NCBI GenBank assembly: GCA_015680685.1
Contig: MNCI01022611.1
Location: forward strand, 1,945,514-1,997,801
Reading direction: 5' to 3'
DNA length: 52,288 bases
Source of the DNA: Gnetum montanum
Taxonomy: Eukaryota > Streptophyta > Gnetopsida > Gnetales > Gnetaceae
In this document: positions 43,327-52,288 of the stretch, in pieces
How positions within the stretch are numbered: the first letter of the stretch is position 1
Layout: every line of letters starts with the position of its first letter
Made by a program: the position numbers and the translations under genes
Notes under the pieces: model-generated
What the model was told of the DNA's origin: nothing
Database searches by the model: none
What the model saw: the letters and a program-made list of their open reading frames with translations, nothing else

Positions 43327-46080
43327 TTAGGTCAATGCATTTGCTAGGTCTTTACCATTTGGGACATTCTTATCCATAGAGATTTGGTCCATTTGACCTA
43401 GCATTCGTATTTCTCGTGGAGGGGTTTTTATGTTAGTAGCTAAGGATGTTAAGTTTGGGATATGACTCGTGACTTCATTTTTGTTTTGGTGACTTGTACT
43501 AGGCTCATTAACGGATGAACTCATGGGAACGGTGCTTAGCGGTGTAGGCTTTGGTAGTCCTAATTCGTGTCCATGGTTTTCCCTCTCCATGCACTCTCTT
43601 TTTTCTTTTTCCAAGCACTCTTGTATTAGCCTATCGACAAGTCGTTCTCGCAAAGTTTGTTGAGAAGTGGAGGTGGGTTGTGTGCGAGGGTGTTTTGGCA
43701 CCTAGACCACAAAGGGAATGGGTTGGTTTTTAGATGGTATGTTTGCTGTGGTGGAAACCGAAGGAGGTATGTGGATGATAAATGGTTTTGATGGTATGGG
43801 GGACGTGCGTATGGTAAAAGGGGTTTGAGGAGATGTTGGGGTAGGTGTGTTTTCTGAAGGCCTCTAAATCACAAAAGGTCTTCAAGAAATATCTTGTCTG
43901 TTTTCAATATGGATAGTATTAATCACATATGGGGCATCGTTGGTTTTGGTATTGAGAGGATCCTTGTAGACCCCCATGGATTGGTTTTGAGGTCTTATCA
44001 GGTTTGTCTCATCGAACACTACTTTGCCTCCATCTATCATGCGTTGTATGTCTTTTTTCAACGTAAAGCAGTAATCAGTCCCATGATCACACCGTTGGTG
44101 ATATTCACAAAACCTATCCAACCTAAAGCCTTTTGGAATGGGAGGTTCATTGGCTATTGCTAATGCTGGATTTTTGGCCAATTTGCAAAAGCGATCATGT
44201 CCTTGTAAGGCCACAGGATATATTTGTTTGTATTGAATTAGCCCAACCTTTAGAAGTTGATCAAGTAGTTGTGAAGGCTTCATGGGAAATGGTGTGTATT
44301 GAGCAGGGTCTTTCCCTTTGAAGGTATGGGCATGACCTGTGTTGTTGTTTCTATTTGAGGAATTTCCAGGTGTATGAGTGGGTGTGGTTCTTTCATAGTT
44401 GTTTGGGATAGCAGGTTGTTTTCCCTCAGCCACTGCTGCTACTATTGTTTTGGATTTATCTTTCCTCATGTGTTGGCTCCTAAAGGTTGAGTAGGCTGGG
44501 TCATTACTTGTTTGTGCCGCTTCTTCTATGTATTTGATTTGTACGAATGCTTGGCTCAATGTGCAGGCTTTCAGGTAGTAAAGTTTTGACTTAATAAAGT
44601 CATTTACGGCTAACTTAAGGATAGTGAGAAAATATGTTTCGGGGATAGGTTCATGAAGTTTGTTCAAGGCTGTACTCCACCTTTGGATAAATTTCCATGC
44701 TGGCTCTAATGGCGCTTGTTTAACTTGAATCAAGTTATCTAATGTGGCTTTAGGTTTCAAATTGTACTTGAAACGGGTGACAAACTGATGCAACAAATTC
44801 TCTAAAGAAGATATGGAGCTACGGGGTAAAGATTGGTACCAGTCTAAGGCCTTTCCGGTTAAGGACATTGCAAACACTTGCAAGATTACATGGGGCCATG
44901 CTTGAAGTAAAAGGCTTTTGGTTCTAAATGTCACTAGGTGGGCATTTGGGTCCCCTTCTCCATTGTACTTGGTCAGTTGAGGTAATGAGACTCCTTTTGG
45001 CAAGGTCAAGGGTGGAACTGAGGGGTCAATTGGGTCATCTTGATAGAAATCTAGTACCTTGACTTCCTCATTGTTGAAAGTTTTAAGGCGTTTTAGTTCT
45101 TCTACCAACGAGTGCTTCATTTTTTGTGTGTCTGCCCATTCTTGGGCGGTAGGCAAACCGGTGGATTGAGTGGATTGTGGATGATAATGATTTAATTATT
45201 ACATTGTTTGTGGAAAGGCAAGTTGTTGGGCTAACATTTGTTGTGGTGGGGTGGTATTCGAAACTGAAACTACTGGTGGAACCCACTGCCCAACCACAAG
45301 TTGTGAGGTAATACCTTGAACATGTGGGGTAGGAGTAATCAATGGTGCCCTATGAATTTGCATCTAGGGTATGTAATGGGTGGATGTAGAAGCTGGTATG
45401 ACTGACGGTATTCCAATTACTTGAGGTTGGAGGATTGACCCTGTGTTGGCTTGGGGGAGTTGTTGGGACTGTACTGGTGGAGGAATGATGGAAGTGGATG
45501 CATCAGAATGAATGTTATTGAGCACGGAGAATATAGGAATGGAATGGGGAATAGGTGTTTGAGTGTTTGCAGATGAAGAAGGAAACACAATTTCTTCCAG
45601 GAAAGGATGGAATAATGGGTTTGTGTGGGCATGGGGGCTAATAGTGTGGTATGATTCTCCATGTTTTGATTGGGCTGCAAAGTCATCTTCTTCATCTTGA
45701 GGCTCTAAGGAAGGTAGTTGTAAGGCTTGACTTCTAGCCATAAGAAGTTGGGATATGAGTTTATGATGGTTTTCAGACAGTGGGATTATGTCAAATGCAG
45801 AAGGGATAAACTCACGTCCTCCTTTGTGGATAAATTCATATTCTCTCTTAGCTTCCTTCTCTACATGATCAATGGGTAGGTTGGCTTGGATTTTGACACA
45901 GATAAAATTATACTGTTCGGGTGTAAGAGTTGCATGAATGGGGCCTTTGCCCTGTAGCCTGAGGGATTGGCATGTAGGGCCTTGAGGATTTATGTGTTCA
46001 ATAATGGTTATGGATTCCGTAGCAGTCACAGGGTTTGAAGAAATTGTTAGTGTTACTGGGTTGACTTGGGAAGATTCCAT
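43327..46080 (-). pseudogene. Element G gag
   Basis: Likely start ATG 46080-46078 (MESSQVNPVTL), about 165 bp after the PBS. One phase is kept down to 43327 with stops at 45364-45366, near 45205, at 43882 and beyond. The N-terminal part (239 codons) is Ser/Pro-rich with IHATLTPEQYNFICVKIQAN. The open stretch 45156-43882 (424 codons) holds the capsid domain: FYQDDPIDPSVPPLTLPKGV, YNGEGDPNAHLVTFRT, GKALDWYQSLPRSSISSLEN and PEPIPE-like LHEPIPETYFLTIL. The Cys/His segment CEYHQRCDHGTDYCFTLK (residues about 356-373) is the C-H-H-C knuckle variant of Tat elements. The family role is capsid assembly and RNA binding. Confidence 0.85.
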
Positions 46081-46243
46081 GATAAATGTGAATGGACTGG
46101 GATAGACAAATGGAGTTGGATCGCAAGTAGTTGTAGCGTGGGGTGACACAAGCTTAGTGTGATCAACGGGGATGAGGAGACTCAAATGGGCAAGATGGAT
46201 GAGATTTGACAGGTAGTGAGGTTTTAACCAATAATAAGAAAGT

Positions 46244-46262
46244 GGCCCTCCTTCTAGCACCA
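46244..46262 (-). other. Element G primer binding site
   Basis: TGGTGCTAGAAGGAGGGCC in minus sense, five bases inside the 5' LTR. The position and leading TGG identify it as the PBS; I cannot assign the tRNA with certainty. Confidence 0.65.
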
Positions 46263-46267
46263 AAAAC

Positions 46268-48072
46268 TGTACTGACCTAAATCATCGGTGTAATGCTGGA
46301 AGGGAAACAGACACCGAGAGATCGTCGGGTAGCCATAGCTGACCCTGCCTTCACTCAAGGGCAAGCTAGAAAAGTAAACGAAGGTAAAGTGCCTTGGATG
46401 GTTTGCACGTAAATCAACCAAGGACTTCCCCGAGCGTAAGCTACGGCTAGCGCGGGGGTTATCGTAAATGGTGTGCAAACGGAATGAAAAACAACAATAC
46501 GAAATGTAAATAGAGCGTACTGAATTATAAACAAAGTGTAAATAGAGCTATATTGTAAACAAAGCATAAAATGAAGTAAATAATGTAAATAGAAGGCAAT
46601 GATGAAACTGTATTGTATTGTTTAAACAAGAATATGCACCGGTCAAAGCGTAGTTGCACATGTGTGGATGACAAGTCAAACGCCTAGCCCCGGAATGATA
46701 TGATGTGATGATGCGACGATGAACGTGAGAAAAAATTGAAAGCCAATAATCAGATGTGCCAAGCGTCCAAGGATTGCAAGTTCTAGCCTTTTTCAGAATT
46801 GCCAATTTTTCAAAATTTCCAATCTCTCCAATTTTTCAGAATTGCTAATTTTTCAAAATTGCCAATCTCTCCAATTTTTCAGAATTGCCAATTTTTTAGA
46901 ATTTCCAATCTCTCCAATTTTTCAGAATTTCCAATCTCTCCAATTTTTGCCTTCCTCAATCTTCTTCTTTATGCCTCCTCCAATATTTTCTTCTTTCTCT
47001 CCTTGCCTTCTCAAATTTGTGTGAATTGATAGGGTATTTATAGGGTTGGGCTAGGGTTTTCAAGAATGGAATCAAGGGTTGGGAGATGAGAGGAAAACAG
47101 ATCTAGTAACATGTGTCCCATGGATAGTTGGCATGAGTTGGATGTGTGCTAGATATTTGCATTCTTTGACTAGGTTCAATGTATTTGTGTTGGATAGTTG
47201 TGCACGAGTTGGATTTGTGTTGAATATTTGCATTCTTTGACCAGGTTCAATGTATCTGTGTTGGGTTGTTGTGCACGAGTTGGATATGTGTTGCCAAGCT
47301 ACATTCTTTACCAGGTACCTTGCATCTTACAATTTATGGGTTATTCAAGCCCATGAAAGTACATTTAATTTAGACCATGAGGGCTTGACATGCCCACAAA
47401 TGAGGATTTATAATGAAATGTACAACAAGAGAAATTTGACTGCCCAGCGTGACCTGCAGTGTGACCTCTAAAACTTGTAATTTTGAGCTAAAATCTAGAA
47501 TTTCTGAAGGCTGGGACCCATAGTCATCAATAGTGGACCCTAAGGATGACTTGCACCCTTGAAATCAAGTCATTTTGGCTTAATTTTGGGGCTCTAAAAA
47601 TTGGTGACGCTGATCCTTACGCTGTGCAGCGTCTGAAAAAGTAACCCCAGCGTCACCAAGTCAAAATGGCATATTTGAGGCCCAAATCTTGATTTTTTGG
47701 AGGCTGGAATCTGTTGGGGACCTTAGTGAAGGTTATGGGAGGTCCTTGTGCTCAATTTCGGCCTGTTTTAACTCAATTTCAGGGCTCCAAAAGTTGGTGA
47801 CGCTGATCCTTACGCTGTGTAGCGTTTGAAAAAGTAACCAAAGTGTACTTAGCCAAAACCAAACATTTTGAACCTAAAAATTTTGATTCTGGATGCTAGA
47901 AGTTGGTGCAGTCGCCTGTGGGCCCCGGGGGAACCTTGCCTATTGAATCATGGGCCATAGAGGGTTGTTTTGGAGGCCTCCAAGTTTGATCATGTTGTAC
48001 TCATGTTGGGCAGCAACATGACTTAGCTTGATTCTTGTCTAAAAGTGCTAGGCCAAAATTAGTGGTGTTTCA
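46268..48072 (-). repeat. Element G 5' LTR
   Basis: The 1805-bp partner of 34316-36139, with TGAAACACCAC at 48072 in minus sense and AGTACA at 46268. TATA box at plus 47035-47042. The CAGAATTGCC array is at 46795-46945 and the 71-bp repeats at about 47120-47320. I counted about 26 differences in the first 215 bp against the 3' copy. Confidence 0.9.
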
Positions 48073-48077
48073 AAGAT
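48073..48077. other. Target site duplication of element G, right copy
   Basis: AAGAT, identical to 34311-34315. Confidence 0.9.
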
Positions 48078-49240
48078 GATTTCATAATAATGTTTCCCAA
48101 GGCTTTAAGGTAACTAAAATCATTAACTTATTTAACTTATTTTGATTATTTCTACTATTAGAACCATAATGTCCAAAAATGGGGTGTTAGAAAAATTTCA
48201 AATATACATTCTTAATCCCCCACAATAAATGAGCCTAATTCTAAAAGTGCACAAGCTTTTGAAGAATTAAAATCAAAGGTGTGCCTCACAAGATGACTAA
48301 GGAATATTAAATTGAAAGGATATTTTAATAGAAATGTAGTAAAAATTCATTGAACTTGATGAGAATTAGTTCCAAAATCATGCATAAATTTAGAGAAGGC
48401 ATCACTAATGTTCTTGAAGATGTGAGGTTTTGTCCAAAGCTATGATCAACAAATGTTATGCGAATGGGTCCTTCCAAAGTAGGCTCCTACCATAATGCCC
48501 TTGCATAACCACTTCTATAGATGTCTATGGACACCTTAGAAGTTAAATGTAGACCATTCCTTTATTCCAAGCAACACACAACTGCCTTATTTATGATTTT
48601 TCACTCTACTATACAAAACCATTAGGCTCATAATTTCATTCTATAGTGAGGTGAATAATGAGATGAGAAGGTATTGCAGAGATTAGGATGTGAGGTACCT
48701 AACCATGTTTGAAATAGGTTCTTATGTCAGTTGTGATTTAAATGACCATGATACCTATCTATCCAAGTTTTAGACCAAGTCCATACCATTGACAGTGGTC
48801 TCGCATTGATGTGTCCCATCTTGCAAACCATCATGAGCTCATAAAAAGCACAAAGAATGAACATCACTCCAAAAAGAGAAGAAAAGAGAAGAAAGAAGGA
48901 AGGACCTTAGTTAGTGGATGTCTTTAGGCATGAGTAACATGTCTTTCTAGTCCCATAACTAGTGTGTGTAGCCCATTATTATGTCTACGGGATGTGCTTT
49001 GAATTCCCATTCTTCTTCTTTGTTTTTTCTTTTTCTTTTTCTTTTTCTTTTTTTTTTTCATTTTTTGTATTTTGTTGGGAACCACACCATGCAAAAACAT
49101 GCTTCCTATTCTTATAAGTAAGCAAGAAGACTTATATTCAAATACTAAAATATTATAATCTTCCCAATTCTTACAAATTTTATGATTGTGAATGATATTT
49201 TTAATCCTTGTATATTTTATCAAAAAAAAATACTAAGGAA
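48078..49240 (-). mobile_element. Element F 3' noncoding region, right part
   Basis: In minus sense this continues the F 3' region beyond G. It contains the blocks shared with A and C: GGAGCCTACTTTGGAAGGAC (plus 48468-48487) and the stretch from TTTTTGCATGGTGTGGTTCC (plus 49078-49097) through AATTCAAAGCACATC to CTAACTAAGGTCCTTCC (plus 48898-48914). A poly-purine/pyrimidine run lies at 49010-49065. No F coding domains are recognisable further right, so F is truncated or too decayed to see. Confidence 0.65.
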
Positions 49241-51350
49241 AAGGAAAAAGTTATTAATATCAAGGAAAAGAAAAAGCATGTTAAAGCTAAGTATAGTAAA
49301 AACAATCTAACATTGAATAGATGAAAGATCAAGATAATGTTAATGATAGGAATGATCAAATGGAAATAAATAAATCAAAGAAGATAAAATATTTTATAAA
49401 TACTTTTACTTTTATTATACAAAGTATTAATTAATCTAGATAATTATCATGTAAAATATGTAAGAAGACTATAGTTTATTCAAAAATGAATTTTGTTGAT
49501 AAACAGGATTTATAAGATTATCAATAGACTAGATGTAAGGTCAATCATGATGGATATTATGTGTTAGCATTTACTTTTGTAATTTTGTCTGCTAGTCAAA
49601 GATTGTATTTTATCAAAGCTTTCTATTACTACATCGAATCTTTTTGCTATATTAGGTTCAAGAACAAATATTAGAAATGATGTAAATGTTGTTAGGATTA
49701 AGAAAATCCTTCTTATAAACAATTAATTTTTCTGTCTTATTTTTTGAACCATCTATTATAAGACTGTTCACCTAAGTAGACATCCCTAATTACTTTCTAT
49801 GTATTTTCTAGGGCTTTCTATTTAATAATTAAGTGATGTACTCTAAAGTTTTTTATAAATTTTTTTACCATCTAGGATTTCCCCTTTCCCTCCTTGTTAA
49901 TGATAGTTGGAGGAGGTGTTGAAACCCTAATAATATTAATCCCTAAGAAATATAATCCAATTAGAACTATATAACATAACATTCCCTAGTAGAATCGAAT
50001 CTATAACTTGGACCTTCTAAAGTAAAAGTGTTACCATTAGGCTAACACATCATTGTTATAATGATAATTTTTAAACTTTAGAATATGTATATTTATCTTG
50101 TCTTATAATTCTTAAAGATTTATTGAAGTAATAAAATTTTAGTTGATTTTCAATTTTTACACATCACGATGATAAAAATAAGTGATGTTGAATATAGCTT
50201 TATATTTCCAAATACAATGTTGAGTAAATCATTATTCATCTTTCTTATTAGTAAATAGATTATTTGTAAAGAAAAGATAATAGTAATAAGCAATGAGTAT
50301 CCCCTATAATAAATCATAGAAATCATGAACATTACACATGACCTAATAATAATTCATGGACTTGACTAGTGGAGTACATAGATCATTAAATGTGAGCATA
50401 GATCATTGTCTTTCCAATTATACTTATGTATCCCATAATGTGTATGATTAAGTATAACTAAGGATTATGATCTTTAATGTTGTTTGGCCATACTAAAATG
50501 TTAGAAATTAATCTATTTAATCTATGTTTAGAATAAATTCTATTCTAGTGTATGTAATGAGCATATGTTTCCAATTTTTTGTACACATTTTAAATATATG
50601 CTACCATTGTTGGGTTAGTAAGCATCCCAATGTTGGGCATACCAAGTGGAGACACTACTAGGATTACCACATGATAATGTATTTATGCTTAAAGTTCTTC
50701 ATACTCATTGTATGTATCTAACATGCATGAGAAATTTAAATTATTATTCTAAATACAAAGGAAAGTTAGCATTAAGCTATGTGCATGAGGAAATAAATTA
50801 CATTAATCATAAAGTATAAAAGAAATCAAAGTACTATAATGAAAATGAAGAAATCTCAACGTTATTGTAAATTATGATATGTATCTAGGTATAGATTACT
50901 TAAATATGACTCCACTAATTAATTTACATTCAGTTTGTGGCCACTTGCTAACTATTTTCTAAGTTATAGAATGAACCTACAAGAAATAATCTATGCTAAT
51001 AATCAGAAAGATACATTTAATATGCTAGGTTAGTGGTATTTATAGAATTTTGCTACCCAAGATACAATGCATCTATAATTTCATATGAAAGCATATGATG
51101 TCACTGTTATGATATTGCAAAAATGATATCATAGGTATAATGTTGTAACCTACTTATTAATTGTTCATCATACCTCAATGATTGATGAAATAATCATTCT
51201 CAAGTTAAAAAAATGGAATATAGCATGTTACAAAATCTTGAAGGTGAGTCATCTAACTAACTAATTGACTAACTTAAGTACTACATTACAAGATTCACAA
51301 CATACCAAAGCACTATACATATATCAAAAATATTATAAAATTAGTAAGTC
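49241..51350. other. AT-rich DNA, no gene recognised
   Basis: About 2.1 kb of very AT-rich sequence with only short open stretches. Apart from the SINE-like motif at 49978-50060 I see no LTR ends, splice-rich segments or known domains. Confidence 0.5.
49978..50060 (-). repeat. tRNA-like SINE head, candidate
   Basis: In minus sense TTAGCCTAATGG (plus 50034-50045) fits the RNA polymerase III A box and AGATTCGATTCT (plus 49991-50002) fits a decayed B box. The distance from A-box start to B-box end is 55 bp, as in tRNAs. No cloverleaf is complete, so this is more likely the head of a tRNA-derived SINE than a tRNA gene. Element ends and target duplications were not found. Confidence 0.4.
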
Positions 51351-51359
51351 TTCAAAAAT

Positions 51360-52090
51360 TTTCTAGTAAAAACTCTTTGTATTGGTTTAGGTAGTGGTGG
51401 CTCCTCTTATTATGACGGCTTCTACAATGGATTAGTAGCTTCATTGTCCATGTGGAAATGATTGAGGATGGTTTGGCACTTTTCTACATTTTTCTATGAA
51501 TTATCGATGATCCAATCCAAATTGGCTAGATTGGTAGTTGTAGGAATTTTCCATAGTCATGACAAATTAGGAATATTTTCTAGCTTCAATAAAATAGGTA
51601 GTGCATAATTGATGTGTCATATTAAATGCTCTAACCTTCTTCTTCAGCTCATGGTACTTGGCTAATCTCTTTGCTAAGTCCTCTATGATATCATGTTACT
51701 TAGTATAATGGATTTGAAGGACTTATAACTTTATTTTTGGTGATTTTAGCTCTCTCTTCTTCTTGTCATGCATCTTTTTCTCATGATTTAATGAAGTAAA
51801 TATTACTACAACTTATGTCTCCACTTGAGTTCCTTATTAGATCACTATCAACATGCTAAAGTTAGCATATTTGAGGTTAGAGAGTTTCATGTAGTGCATA
51901 AGGCTCTCTATTTGCAAGTCCTTGGTTTTGATTTCTATCTGATGTATTACTGTCTTTCCATCAAGGATGTTCTTTCAAGTAGCATTAGCATATTACAAAG
52001 TAGTATTTGATGTGAGCCTTGGTTGTCTTAAATTTATTTTTATTGATCTTCTTCTAGAGGTCCACATGTTTTTTGCAGTACCTTTTAAAC
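51360..52090 (-). pseudogene. Coding-like remnant, unknown
   Basis: In minus sense the sequence reads as Lys/Glu-rich, helix-prone text broken by stops, for example HEKKMHDKKKRELKSPKIKL near 51735-51795 and DIIEDLAKRLAKYHELKKKV near 51630-51690. This resembles a coiled-coil segment of a decayed Gag or host protein. I cannot assign a family. Confidence 0.3.
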
Positions 52091-52095
52091 ATATC

Positions 52096-52288
52096 TGATG
52101 AGTGGCGAGGTACCCCTACACTCAACCATACGAATACGAGCGTACACACGTGATCCGGTCGAACTCTGCAGACTAAATGCCTTAACGCCACAAGAAACAC
52201 TTGGGGTTAATCGTTCGTTGTCTTCCCAGGCTTGCTTGTAAGTGTCACGGTGTATGGTTAAGCAAGTCTGAGGTATGTGATTTTTTTG
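52096..52288 (-). mobile_element. LTR I, partial, C-family, minus strand
   Basis: The end portion (U5) of a C-family LTR in minus sense, terminating CGCCACTCATCA at 52096 and cut by the window end. The text GGGGTACCTCGCCACTCATCA matches C. No primer site lies outside it, so this is the outer edge of a 3' LTR or a solo LTR. The adjoining bases ATATC (52091-52095) would be one target duplication copy. Confidence 0.8.

Larger units (their letters stand above)
34316..48072 (-). mobile_element. Element G, complete Tat-lineage gypsy retrotransposon
   Basis: A 13,757-bp minus-strand element with LTRs of 1824 and 1805 bp and a perfect AAGAT target duplication, inserted in the F 3' region. In minus sense: 5' LTR, PBS, gag, PR, a 27-bp repeat array, spacer, RT, RNase H, a second (archaeal-like) RNase H, IN, long 3' region, PPT, 3' LTR. 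The dual RNase H and repeat-rich noncoding parts are typical of the Tat/Ogre lineage. Most frames are open apart from single stops and one frameshift, so it is the best-preserved coding element here, though the LTRs differ at about 12% of positions in the first 215 bp. Confidence 0.92.

Noticed and set aside
49010-49223. Protein with a poly-Lys stretch
   Set aside because: It results from a polypyrimidine run in the F 3' noncoding region.
49978-50060. Functional tRNA gene
   Set aside because: The acceptor and anticodon stems do not form and the B box is decayed.

Overview
This window looks like intergenic DNA from a large-genome vascular plant. It is AT-rich, no intact host gene is visible, and nearly all of it is Ty3/gypsy-type LTR retrotransposons inserted into one another. 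The reverse transcriptase, integrase, chromodomain and dual RNase H signatures are of plant type. A conifer, cycad or another species with slow repeat turnover would fit, but I cannot name the species from sequence alone.

Layout, left to right: (B) an LTR on the minus strand, cut by the window start, 1-534; a short fragment of another LTR family; (A) a decayed Athila-like element on the plus strand, 1023-11274, with gag-PR-RT-RH-IN remnants, carrying a minus-strand LTR (H, 4067-4887) beside a single N at 4066; (E) a minus-strand chromovirus with a chromodomain, outer limits 11275-33246, itself interrupted by (D) a minus-strand element, 12688-18031, and (C) a plus-strand element, 22025-29440; (F) the minus-strand 3' LTR and 3' region of an A/C-like element, 33247-34315 and 48078 to about 49240, split by (G) a 13.8-kb Tat-lineage element on the minus strand, 34316-48072; then AT-rich DNA with a tRNA-like SINE candidate; and (I) another minus-strand LTR starting at 52096.

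Three insertions have boundaries proven by perfect 5-bp target duplications that I read directly: C (GAAGA), D (CATGT on the plus strand) and G (AAGAT). E has none, and its two ends lie in different elements (A on the left, F on the right), which suggests an inter-element recombinant. The order of events inferred from nesting is A and F first, then E, then D, C and G. C has LTRs about 97% identical in a hand-compared stretch and is the youngest of those I compared.

How the parts work together: each element supplies, or once supplied, LTR promoters, a tRNA primer site, Gag, protease, RT/RNase H, integrase and a polypurine tract. C and D both keep gag and PR but have lost RT and RNase H, so they could only have moved with enzymes supplied in trans. 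The most unusual items are a perfectly periodic 25 x 27-bp array in frame with the G protease, a spliced-gene-like remnant in the E leader, and exchangeable palindrome-rich U3 arrays in related LTRs.
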